Below are positions 13,230-21,433 of a DNA stretch of 64,000 nucleotides, piece by piece; position 1 is the stretch's first letter, and each line of letters opens with the position of its first letter. Made by a program: the position numbers and the translations under genes. The DNA comes from Hymenobacter sp. J193 (GTDB lineage: Bacteria > Bacteroidota > Bacteroidia > Cytophagales > Hymenobacteraceae). The stretch spans positions 2,632,001 through 2,696,000 of the forward strand of contig NZ_JAJONE010000001.1 in the NCBI RefSeq assembly GCF_024700075.1, given 5' to 3'. Below the pieces are notes generated by a model that was given only the letters and a program-made list of their open reading frames with translations, had not been told where the DNA came from and ran no database searches.

Positions 13230-14906
13230 ATGCCCGAGGAAGAAGTACTGGAAGAAAGTGTGCTGAACCCGGTGAAACCGGAAATCCAGGATCCGCTGCT
13301 GCAAGCCCTTTTGGCCGAAAGTGCCGCCCTTGACGCTGCCCCGACCGAGCAGGAACTACCGGATCTTCTGCCCAACCCCGTGGAGGAGGTTGACTGCGTG
13401 GTGATTGGAACCGGTGCGGGCGGGGCACCGTTGCTGGCGCGCTTGGCTATGGCCGGTCTGAAAGTAGTGGCCCTGGAAGCCGGTCCCCGCCGCAACCCGG
13501 CCCGCGACTACGCAACCGACGAAAAAGCCCAGAGCTTCCTGTTCTGGAACGACGAGCGGCTGTCGGCAGGCCAGAGCCCGGTGGCGTTCGGCAAAAACAA
13601 CTCGGGCACCGGCGTGGGCGGCTCCACTTTGCACTACACCGCCTACACCCCCCGCGCCCACGCCAACGACCTCACCCTGCACCGCGACTTCGGCCAGGGC
13701 GTCGACTGGCCGTTTGGTATCGAAGAGTTGGAGCCGTACTACGAGGAGCTGGAGCACTTTCTGGGGGTCAGCGGGCCTACGCCTTACCCCTGGAACCCGA
13801 GCCGCCGCAAAGGCTACCCGCTGGCCCCGCTGCCCCTGAACGGCGCAGCCCAGCTCATGCAGCGCGCCTGTGCTCAACTGGGGATTCAAACCTCACCGGC
13901 GGCCAACGCGGCGCTGTCGGCGCGCTACTACCAAGAGGGCATTGGGTGGCGCGAGGCCTGCACCAACCGGGGCTTCTGCCAGGCCGGCTGTAACCGCGGG
14001 GCCAAAGCCAGCATGGACGTCACCTTCCTGCCCTTGGCCGAAAGCTACGGGGCCGAAATCAGGGCCGATGCCTTTGTGACGGAAATTGAGCGCGACGAGC
14101 AAGGCCGGGTGACGGGTGTGGTGTACGAGCAGTATGGACAGACAGTGCGCCAGCGTTGCCGCCACCTGTTTTTGTGCGCCGGAGCGGTGGAAACGCCCCG
14201 CTTGCTCATGCTCAACGAGCTGGCCCTCAGCAGCGGCCACGTGGGCAAGAACTTCATGGCTCACCCGGGCATGCAGGTGTGGGGTACATTTCCGGAGGAC
14301 ATCCGGCCCTACAAAGGCATTCCGGGCGGGCTGATTTCCGAGGACACGCACCGGCCCAAGAATGCCGATTTCGCGGGGGGCTACCTGTTGCAGAGCATTG
14401 GGGTGATGCCCGTGACCTTTGCCACCCAGATGGTGCGCCAGCGCAAGCTCTGGGGCCAGGCCCTGCGCGACTACATGCGCAGCTACAACCACATGGCCGG
14501 CATCAACATTCTGGGTGACTGCCTGCCGCACGCGGCGAACTTCCTGGAGCTGGCCGAAGAGAAAGATGCGCGGGGGCTGCCCAAGCCCCGCCTGCACTTC
14601 ACGGCCCAGGAAAACGAGCAGCGCATGAACCGCCACGCCGAAAAGCTGATGCGCCAGATCTGGGAAGCCGCCGGTGCCCGCGACATCTGGGCTTTCGAGC
14701 GGTACGCCCACGTGATAGGCACGGCGCGCATGGGCCTAAGCGGCGACGACGCGGTAGTAAACCCCGAGGGCCGGGCCTTCGACGTGCCCAACCTCTACAT
14801 CTGCGACAACTCCGTGTTTCCCAGCGCCCTCAGCGTCAACCCCGCCCTTACCATCATGGCCCTCAGCCTGCGCACCGCCGATAAGTTTCTGGCCAGCCTG
14901 CGGTAG
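13230..14906 (+). CDS. GMC-family FAD-dependent oxidoreductase
   Basis: 558 residues from the ATG at 13230. It begins with an acidic leader, followed by the FAD-binding VIGTGAGGAPLLARLAMAGL (G-x-G-x2-G at residues 60-65) and LEAGPR. The second GMC signature is FLCAGAVETPRLL and the C-terminal catalytic region is AHVIGTARMG then NPALTIMALS. Three cysteines cluster at EACTNRGFCQAGCNRGAK. It oxidises an alcohol or sugar. With the preceding subunit-3 protein it forms a dehydrogenase of the gluconate/fructose dehydrogenase type, probably passing electrons to the respiratory chain. The GH1-like glycosidase gene starts 14 bases after its stop, so hydrolysis and oxidation of a sugar may be linked. 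Confidence 0.9.
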   Translation: MPEEEVLEESVLNPVKPEIQDPLLQALLAESAALDAAPTEQELPDLLPNPVEEVDCVVIGTGAGGAPLLARLAMAGLKVVALEAGPRRNPARDYATDEKAQSFLFWNDERLSAGQSPVAFGKNNSGTGVGGSTLHYTAYTPRAHANDLTLHRDFGQGVDWPFGIEELEPYYEELEHFLGVSGPTPYPWNPSRRKGYPLAPLPLNGAAQLMQRACAQLGIQTSPAANAALSARYYQEGIGWREACTNRGFCQAGCNRGAKASMDVTFLPLAESYGAEIRADAFVTEIERDEQGRVTGVVYEQYGQTVRQRCRHLFLCAGAVETPRLLMLNELALSSGHVGKNFMAHPGMQVWGTFPEDIRPYKGIPGGLISEDTHRPKNADFAGGYLLQSIGVMPVTFATQMVRQRKLWGQALRDYMRSYNHMAGINILGDCLPHAANFLELAEEKDARGLPKPRLHFTAQENEQRMNRHAEKLMRQIWEAAGARDIWAFERYAHVIGTARMGLSGDDAVVNPEGRAFDVPNLYICDNSVFPSALSVNPALTIMALSLRTADKFLASLR

Positions 14907-14920
14907 CTAACAGCTCACGT

Positions 14921-16255
14921 ATGAAATCCTTTCTCACGCATATCAAGAAACACTTCGGCGACGGCAGCTACCAGGGCGACCAGTACGGCGGGGCTGCCGG
15001 CCACGACGGATCCGGCCTGCCCACCAACCTGCCCGGTAACTTCATGTTTGCCACCGGCATTGAGTGTTCGTATCCCACCATTGCCAACGGCACCATCCGG
15101 CGCGACCTGCTGGCCGAAACCGACCACTACAACCGCTACCAGGAAGACCTGGCGCTGGTGCGGGAGCTGGGCCTGAAGGTGTTGCGCTACAACCTGCCGT
15201 ACTACCTCATCCACAAAGCCCCCGGCCAGTTCGACTGGGAGTTTGCCGACAAGGCCATGGCCGAAATCAAGCGCCTGGGCATCACACCCATTCTGGATTT
15301 GATGCACTTTGGCGTGCCTGACTGGGTGGGCAACTTCCAGAACCCCGAGCTGCCCGTGCACTTTGCGGAATACTGCGGGGCCGTGGCCCGGCGCTACCCC
15401 TGGGTACGGTTCTACACGCCCGTCAACGAAATCTACGTGACGGCCCGGGCCTCCGCCAAGGACGGCATCTGGAATGAGCAGCTGAAGGACGACCGCGCCT
15501 TTATCACGGCCATGAAGCACATTACGGCGGCCAGCATCATGGGCAACCAGCAGATAGCCAAGTACCGGCCCGACTGCGTGATTGTGCAAAGTGAGTCGGC
15601 AGAGTACATCCACGAGATGCGCGCCGTGCAAAGCCCCGAAATCCGGCTGCAGAACAAGCTCCGGTTTCTCTCCCTCGACCTGCTCTACGCCCACACTATC
15701 GACTCGGAAGTGCTGCTCTACTGCCTGGATAACGGCCTCACGCGCGACGAGCTGGAGTGGTTTATGGCTGGCGAGCCGCCCGGCTACCAGATCATGGGCA
15801 ACGACTACTACGGCCGCAACGAGCGAATCATCAAGCCCGATGGCAACTGGTGCGCGGCCGAGGACGTGCTGGGCTGGTACACTATGACGCGCCAGTACTA
15901 CGAGCGGTACCGCAAGCCTGTGATGCACACCGAAACCAACACCTTCAACGCCAAAGATGCCGAGTGCTGGCTCTGGAAGCAGTGGGTGAACGTGCAGCGC
16001 ATCCGCCAGGACGGTGTGCCGGTGGTAGGCTTCACGTGGTATAGCCTGCTGGACCAGCTCGACTGGGACATCAGCCTGGCCGAGAAGCGCCTTTCCGTGA
16101 ATGCCTGCGGCCTTTACGACCTCGACCGCAAAATCCGGCCGGTAGGAGAGAGCTATAAAATGATGATCCGGGAGTTTGGGCAGATAACCATGGTGCCCCA
16201 CGGCGAAATGTTCGAGCTGACTTCCCGGCCCGCGACGCTTAAAGTGGAGAAGTAG
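14921..16255 (+). CDS. GH1-like beta-glycosidase
   Basis: 444 residues, a TIM-barrel glycosidase with the two catalytic glutamates of family 1/clan A. The acid/base is E170 in FYTPVNEIYV and the probable nucleophile is E338 in VMHTETNTF. No signal peptide, so it is likely cytoplasmic. It lies 14 bases after the GMC oxidoreductase gene and is probably in the same operon, suggesting use of a glycoside whose aglycone or sugar is then oxidised. A second, related glycosidase is encoded at 50847-52052. Divergent members of this family act on many beta-linked sugars, so the substrate is open. Confidence 0.8.
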   Translation: MKSFLTHIKKHFGDGSYQGDQYGGAAGHDGSGLPTNLPGNFMFATGIECSYPTIANGTIRRDLLAETDHYNRYQEDLALVRELGLKVLRYNLPYYLIHKAPGQFDWEFADKAMAEIKRLGITPILDLMHFGVPDWVGNFQNPELPVHFAEYCGAVARRYPWVRFYTPVNEIYVTARASAKDGIWNEQLKDDRAFITAMKHITAASIMGNQQIAKYRPDCVIVQSESAEYIHEMRAVQSPEIRLQNKLRFLSLDLLYAHTIDSEVLLYCLDNGLTRDELEWFMAGEPPGYQIMGNDYYGRNERIIKPDGNWCAAEDVLGWYTMTRQYYERYRKPVMHTETNTFNAKDAECWLWKQWVNVQRIRQDGVPVVGFTWYSLLDQLDWDISLAEKRLSVNACGLYDLDRKIRPVGESYKMMIREFGQITMVPHGEMFELTSRPATLKVEK

Positions 16256-16258
16256 GCC

Positions 16259-16978
16259 TTAAAACCGCACTTCGTAGGTGCGCTCCTCGTTTCGACCCAG
16301 CAACAGCGAGTCGCGCGTGACGGTGAGTGGCGTGTCGGAGTTGCGGTACCGAAGCACCTTGATTCGCAGCAGCTGCTCGGCGGGCACGTCAAAGGAAGTG
16401 GTGGTGCTACTACCGGTTATAGCCGGACTGGCAAAGCCCGCAACAGTGCCGCCGTAGCCATTCCGTCCCGGCCCTGGCTTGAAGGTAATATCGAGACTGA
16501 TTCGGTCATTGGTCTGCATATCGGCGGGGTTGAGGAGCTTGCACACCAGACTGGCGGGCCGGGGCAGCCAGTACGTGGGCGCTACCAGTAGCGTGTCGCG
16601 CTGCTGCACGGTGGGCACGTGCGCGCCTTGTATACCGTAGTAAGCAGGCTGGTTGACGATTTCGATGTCCGCGTCCAGGTAGCCCGTTGTCAGCTCTTCC
16701 TCCGTCAGGGCGTAGCGCAGCGTGTAGTTGCCATCCGCGTCGGTGGTAGTGGTGGCCTTGGTGCGCAAGCCCGTCCGGCCAAAAAAGCCATAATCCCTGA
16801 ACCAGACCACTTTGATAGGTAGCCCGCGTAGTGGCTCGGTCCCGTTACCGGTCATGAAGCGGCCCTGCACCGTGGTGCAGCCGGTCTGGCATCGACTGGC
16901 TACATCCTCCTTTTTGCACCCACTGAGCAAGATGATGCCCAGGGGCAACGCTGCTAGGCAATGGTATAGTAAATTCAT
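16259..16978 (-). CDS. Lipoprotein with carboxypeptidase-regulatory-like domain
   Basis: 239 residues from the ATG at 16978. The signal peptide is LLYHCLAALPLGIILLSGC with a lipobox (LLSGC), followed by KKED. An early segment (VQGRFMTGNGTEPLRGLPIK, then DADGNYTLRY) has the pattern of Ig-like carboxypeptidase-regulatory domains. The rest is beta-rich with no catalytic motif. Probably anchored in a membrane facing the periplasm or surface. It converges on the GH1 gene with three bases between stops and seems transcribed alone. Confidence 0.7.
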   Translation of the reverse strand: MNLLYHCLAALPLGIILLSGCKKEDVASRCQTGCTTVQGRFMTGNGTEPLRGLPIKVVWFRDYGFFGRTGLRTKATTTTDADGNYTLRYALTEEELTTGYLDADIEIVNQPAYYGIQGAHVPTVQQRDTLLVAPTYWLPRPASLVCKLLNPADMQTNDRISLDITFKPGPGRNGYGGTVAGFASPAITGSSTTTSFDVPAEQLLRIKVLRYRNSDTPLTVTRDSLLLGRNEERTYEVRF

Positions 16979-17170
16979 AAGAACAGTGGCTAACAATACG
17001 TCAAGGTAGTATTTCGCCTTCGCAACGCCAACGGCTCGGGCTGCTTTATGAGGCGTATAGTACCGGTTGACGCATTTGGTACTGCCGCCTGCTGCCTATT
17101 GCTGTTGATTCAAGGAAGATTGCGTAGGTTGAAGGCTCATTTCAGTTCTCTTCATCCTAACCTCTCTTCT

Positions 17171-18601
17171 ATGAAAACACGCATATCCGACCGTGGGTCG
17201 GTATGGAGCACGGCAGCCTTACTGGCGGTGCTCGGCGGGTGCAGCCCCAAGGCCGCATCCGTTGTGAACACCCCCGCTCCAACGCCGGTAGCAGCCGCTG
17301 CTCCAGCGGCCCCGGCGGCATCTTCGTTCCAGATTCCGGTGGAGTACTACACCCTGCCCAACGGCCTGAAGGTAGTCCTCTCGCCCGACCACACCGCGCC
17401 CACGGCTACCGTGGCGGCCTACTATAACGTAGGCTTCCGCAACGAGCCCCGCGACCGGACCGGCTACGCGCACTTGTTTGAGCACCTCATGTTCCAGGGT
17501 TCCCAGAACCTGGGCAAGATGGAGTTCATCCAGCTGGTGCAGAAGAACGGCGGCACGCTCAACGGCTCTACCCGCTTCGACTTCACCAACTACTTCGAGA
17601 TAGTGCCCGCGCATAAGCTCGAAACCATGCTCTGGGCCGAAGCCGACCGGATGCGCGGCCTTGCCATCAACCAGGCCAGCCTGACCAACCAGCAGGGCGT
17701 AGTGAAAAACGAGGTGCGGGTGAACGTGCTCAACCAGCCCTACGGCGGCTTTCCGTGGCTGGATATGCCCCAGTACGCCAACAAAAACTGGAACAACGCC
17801 CACAACTTCTACGGCGACCTGAAGGACCTGGACGCGGCTACCCTGCCCGACGCGCAGGCCTTCTTCAAAACCTACTACGCGCCCAACAACGCGGCCCTGG
17901 CCATTACGGGCGACTTTGAGCCCACCGAAGCCAAAGCCTGGATAGAGAAGTACTTCGCCAACATTCCGGCCGCTACCCAACCACCCAAGCCCGACATCAC
18001 GGAGCCCCGCCAGGAAAAAGAGCAGCGCTTTACCAAGGACGACAAGCTGGCCACCAAGCCGGCCCTGGCCTTTGCCTACCACATGCCCGACCGCAACACG
18101 CCGGAGTACTACGCCCTCATCCTGCTCGACCAGATTATGCTACAGGGCAAGGACTCGCGCCTCTACCAGGCCATGGTGCAGAAGCGCGGCCTCACCGACA
18201 ACGTGAGCGGGGGCATCAACTACCTCGGCAACGCCTTCAACTACTCCGGTCCTATGCTTTGGATGGGTGACCTGGTGTACGACAACACCGTGAAATCCGA
18301 CTCCGTGGTAAGCGTGCTCGACCAGGAAATTGACCGCCTGGCCAAGGGCGGCATCGACCAGAATACCTTGGACCTGGCCGTAGTGAAGCTGCGCTCCAAC
18401 CTATATGACCAGCTTGCCGGCTTTGGCCGGGCCGATATGCTGGCCTCGTTTGCCTTGTTCGACAACAACCCCGCCCGCATCAACGAGCTGGAAGCGGAGT
18501 TCCGCAAAGTAACGCCCGCCATCATGCAGCGCACCGTGCAGGAGTACCTGCGGCCTACCAACCGCACCCTGCTCATCGTCAACCCGCTGGCCAAAAGCTA
18601 A
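17171..18601 (+). CDS. M16 zinc peptidase, catalytic subunit (lipoprotein)
   Basis: 476 residues from the ATG at 17171. A signal peptide ends in the lipobox LGGC (Cys24), then an Ala/Pro-rich linker. The inverse zinc motif HLFEH at 101-105 sits in YAHLFEHLMFQGS, with the downstream Glu region QGVVKNEVR that supplies the third zinc ligand. The two M16 half-domains follow. The next gene, 12 bases after the stop, encodes a non-catalytic partner, as in two-gene M16B systems. It should degrade peptides or partly folded proteins in the periplasm. An upstream in-frame ATG at 17048 would mask the lipobox and was not chosen. Confidence 0.9.
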   Translation: MKTRISDRGSVWSTAALLAVLGGCSPKAASVVNTPAPTPVAAAAPAAPAASSFQIPVEYYTLPNGLKVVLSPDHTAPTATVAAYYNVGFRNEPRDRTGYAHLFEHLMFQGSQNLGKMEFIQLVQKNGGTLNGSTRFDFTNYFEIVPAHKLETMLWAEADRMRGLAINQASLTNQQGVVKNEVRVNVLNQPYGGFPWLDMPQYANKNWNNAHNFYGDLKDLDAATLPDAQAFFKTYYAPNNAALAITGDFEPTEAKAWIEKYFANIPAATQPPKPDITEPRQEKEQRFTKDDKLATKPALAFAYHMPDRNTPEYYALILLDQIMLQGKDSRLYQAMVQKRGLTDNVSGGINYLGNAFNYSGPMLWMGDLVYDNTVKSDSVVSVLDQEIDRLAKGGIDQNTLDLAVVKLRSNLYDQLAGFGRADMLASFALFDNNPARINELEAEFRKVTPAIMQRTVQEYLRPTNRTLLIVNPLAKS

Positions 18602-18613
18602 CCTAACCACGCC

Positions 18614-20107
18614 ATGAAAATCCTAGTAAACGGGCTGCTCTGCGTGGCCCTGGCTTCGGCCGCCGCTCCGGCCGCCCTGGCCCAGACGAAAGTCAAGGTG
18701 AAAACCAAAACCACGGGCGCGGCTCCCGCCAAACCGGCCGCTGCCGCAACTCCCGCGGCTGCGGCAGTACCCACCACGCCCCGCGAAACTCCGCCCGCCG
18801 GTGGCACCCCGCGCGACTTCACGCTGCCGGCCAAGGAAGAATTCACGCTTTCCAATGGGCTGAAGGCGAAGCTGGTGCCTTACGGCCAGGTGCCCAAAGT
18901 GACGATGATGGTGGCCATTCAGGCCGGCAACGTGCACGAGGAGGCCGGGCAGGTAGGCGTGGCTGATCTGCTGGGCAAGCTGCTCAGCGAAGGCACCGCC
19001 ACGCTTTCGGCCCAGCAACTGGCCGACAAGGTAGCCCGCATGGGTGGCGACCTAAGCGTGTCGGTGGGCATGGACCAGACCCAGATTTATGCTTCCTGCC
19101 TGAGTGAGTTTGCCCCCGAGCTGTCGGCGGTGCTGGCCGATGTGGTGCTGCACCCCACGCTGCCGGAAAGCGAGTTTGCCCGCGTGAAAGCCGACTTTAA
19201 GCGTCAGATGTCCCTGGCCCGTGCCCAGCCCGGCACCCAGGCCCGCCAAAAGTTCACGGCTGCCCTCTACGGCACCCACCCCTACGGCCGGCCCATTCCT
19301 TCCGACGCCGAAATTGACGCCCTCACGCTGGCGCAGGTGAAAACCTTCTACCAGACGCAGTACGGCGCCCAGCGCACGGCCGTGTTCGTGGCCGGCAAGT
19401 TCGACAACGCCGCCGTGCGCGAGGCCATTACCAAGGCCTGGGTGAGCATGCCCAAAGGCCCGGCCCCGCACATCGAAATTGCCAAGTCCCAGACCCGTCC
19501 CGACATCACCACCCTAGACCGGCCCAACGCCCCGCAGTCGACCATCGTCATCGGTCTGCCCGTGGTTGACCCCTCGCATCCCGACTATACCAAGGTGCGG
19601 GTGATGAACTCCCTGCTGGGCGGCTCCTTTGGCTCGCGCATCACGCGCAACATCCGGGAAGACAAGGGCTACACCTACTCGCCCTACAGCTACCTCGAAA
19701 CCCACTACCGCACCGGCAACTGGAGCCAGAACGCCGACGTGACCACCCAGGAAACCGGCAACTCGCTCAAGGAAATCGTGTATGAGATTGAGCGCCTGCA
19801 GAAAACTCCACCCACAACCGAGGAGCTGAAAGGCATCCAGAACTACGAGTCGGGCATGTTTGTGCTGCGCAACTCCACGCCCGGCGGCATCATCGGCCAG
19901 CTCAACACCCTGGAGCTGCACGGCCTGCCCGATTCTTACCTCACCGAGCAGGTGAAGAACATCAACGCCGTGACGCCCCAGCAAGTGAGCGAAACCGCCC
20001 GCAAGTACGTGCGTCCCGAGGCCATGACCATTGTGGTGGTAGGTGATAAGAAAATCATCGACCCGCAGATCAAGAAGTTCCAGGCTTCCCGCAAGAAGGC
20101 GCTGTAA
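18614..20107 (+). CDS. M16 peptidase-like protein, non-catalytic subunit
   Basis: 497 residues with a Sec signal peptide (LLCVALASAAAPAALAQ), then a Lys/Ala/Pro linker and the M16 fold. In place of the zinc motif it reads VADLLGKLLSEGT, so the metal-binding His and Glu are missing and the protein cannot be catalytic alone. It keeps the R/Y pair region of the C-terminal domain (GSFGSRITRNIREDKGYTYS) that closes the chamber on the substrate. It forms the heterodimer partner of the preceding gene product. A terminator follows the stop. Confidence 0.9.
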   Translation: MKILVNGLLCVALASAAAPAALAQTKVKVKTKTTGAAPAKPAAAATPAAAAVPTTPRETPPAGGTPRDFTLPAKEEFTLSNGLKAKLVPYGQVPKVTMMVAIQAGNVHEEAGQVGVADLLGKLLSEGTATLSAQQLADKVARMGGDLSVSVGMDQTQIYASCLSEFAPELSAVLADVVLHPTLPESEFARVKADFKRQMSLARAQPGTQARQKFTAALYGTHPYGRPIPSDAEIDALTLAQVKTFYQTQYGAQRTAVFVAGKFDNAAVREAITKAWVSMPKGPAPHIEIAKSQTRPDITTLDRPNAPQSTIVIGLPVVDPSHPDYTKVRVMNSLLGGSFGSRITRNIREDKGYTYSPYSYLETHYRTGNWSQNADVTTQETGNSLKEIVYEIERLQKTPPTTEELKGIQNYESGMFVLRNSTPGGIIGQLNTLELHGLPDSYLTEQVKNINAVTPQQVSETARKYVRPEAMTIVVVGDKKIIDPQIKKFQASRKKAL

Positions 20108-20130
20108 CCGGTTAGTTGATGTCAATAGAA

Positions 20131-20167
20131 AAGCCCGCACTGAGCTATCAGTGCGGGCTTGTTTTTT
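20131..20167 (+). terminator. Terminator after M16 operon
   Basis: AAGCCCGCACTGA / TCAGTGCGGGCTT perfect 13-base stem, GCTA loop, followed by G and six T. Confidence 0.9.
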
Positions 20168-20324
20168 AGCCCGAAGTGCCCCAGCCCAGGTGGCAGACTT
20201 AGCCAGCAAAATTGGCGCGTCTGCCCGCCGACGGGTAGAAGTCAGTCTCCCGGGTGACGGCCGCGCCAGCGGCCATGCACTCTGCCCCGTCAACAGCCCC
20301 GCTTCCCCACGCGAGAAGCAGAGC

Positions 20325-20451
20325 ATGTCTTTGTCAGCAGAATGTCTGGTAAAGACATGCGCCATGTCTGCCAACGACATTCGCCATGTCTGCCAACGTC
20401 ATTCGAAATGTCTGGCAAGGATAATAGGCATGTCTGCCAACGACATTTCGA
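20325..20451. repeat. 22-base tandem repeat, each unit a small hairpin (ATGTC...GACAT)
   Basis: ATGTCT starts at 20325, 20342, 20364, 20386, 20408 and 20430, so five steps of 17, 22, 22, 22 and 22 bases. The best unit is ATGTCTGCCAACGACATTCG; most units carry ATGTC...GACAT, a 5-6-base dyad. The array precedes the alpha/beta hydrolase gene and is open in one frame, but reads as low-complexity protein. Confidence 0.8.
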
Positions 20452-20533
20452 CGGCAAAGCAATGATATATCTGCCTGGGAGGGGGCGTCCGGCTTGCGTA
20501 CCCGAAGCTTACTCCCGAGCGTACAAGCTTCCT

Positions 20534-21265
20534 ATGCCTGATTCTCTTACGTTTGTTGGCCTGCATTACTGGGCCGGTTCTGGCCGCGCCTTCCAACCCG
20601 TAGCCGATTTGCTGGCTCCTGACTACGCATTTCTGGCGCCCGACCTCGGTGGCTTTGGGGAAGCACCCATGTCGGCCGGTGGCTTTTCCGTGGATGCCTA
20701 CGCCGATGAGGTAGCGGCCTTCATCCAGAAGCACGGCCTTTCGCGCTACGTGTTAGTAGGCCACAGCATGGGCGGCAAGATTGCGCTGGCACTGGCGGCC
20801 CGGCAGCCTCCCGGGCTGGCCGGCGTGGCGTTGCTTAGCCCTTCGCCACCCACCCCCGAGCCCATGACGGATGAAGACCGCGCCGCCAGCCTGCGGGCCT
20901 GGGGCAAGCTGGCGGAGGCCGAAAGCACTCTGCGCCGCATCACCGTCCGGGCGCTGCCCCGGCACTGGCATCAGCAGATTGTGGCCGACAACCTGCGCAG
21001 CAGCCGGGCTGCCTGGGACGCGTGGCTGCTGCACGGCAGCCGGGAAAACCTAACTGACCGGGTGTGTGCTATAGCGGTGGCCTGCACCATCCTGGCCGGC
21101 GACCAGGACGCCGTAATGTCGCCCTCCGTGCACGGCCTCGAAACCCTGCCGCTGCTGCCCGAAGGCACGCCGCTGGAAATTATCGGCGGGGCGGGTCACC
21201 TGCTGCCTTATGAGGCCCCGCAGGAAATAGCCCAGCTGCTGCGCAGCTTTGCTCTTCGGCTGTGA
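20534..21265 (+). CDS. Alpha/beta hydrolase
   Basis: 243 residues. The nucleophile elbow is VGHSMGGKIAL near residue 80, with an oxyanion HYWAGSG turn near the N-terminus, an acid in LAGDQDAVMSP, and the catalytic His in GGAGHLLPYEAP. No signal peptide. The family includes esterases, C-C hydrolases and haloperoxidase-like enzymes, and the substrate cannot be told. The ATG at 20534 begins PDSLTFVGLHYW, a natural beta-strand start; the frame continues upstream to 20342 through the tandem repeat, but that part is not protein-like. Upstream lies the 22-base repeat array. Confidence 0.85.
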   Translation: MPDSLTFVGLHYWAGSGRAFQPVADLLAPDYAFLAPDLGGFGEAPMSAGGFSVDAYADEVAAFIQKHGLSRYVLVGHSMGGKIALALAARQPPGLAGVALLSPSPPTPEPMTDEDRAASLRAWGKLAEAESTLRRITVRALPRHWHQQIVADNLRSSRAAWDAWLLHGSRENLTDRVCAIAVACTILAGDQDAVMSPSVHGLETLPLLPEGTPLEIIGGAGHLLPYEAPQEIAQLLRSFALRL

Positions 21266-21433
21266 ATATATAGCCCTGCAGCGCGGCCAAGGAAGTTCAT
21301 CGGCCCGCGCAGGCAGCGTTGTTTAAAGGCACAAGCCACGTAAGTGTCCGTTAATTCGAGGTGCATGAAAGACCAGCTATATAGGTGAAATAGCAGCGGG
21401 AAAAGTCGAACTTCGTAGCCTATTTCCTTTCCC

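Noticed and set aside
14915..16201. 428-codon frame antisense to the GH1-like gene
   Set aside because: The sense gene has both catalytic Glu motifs; the antisense frame has none.
20325..20451. CRISPR array
   Set aside because: Units are contiguous with no spacers between them, and no cas gene is present.
20342..20533. 64-codon N-terminal extension of the alpha/beta hydrolase
   Set aside because: It is a translation of the 22-base tandem repeat (MSGKDMRHVCQRH repeated) and not family sequence; the ATG at 20534 gives a natural start.
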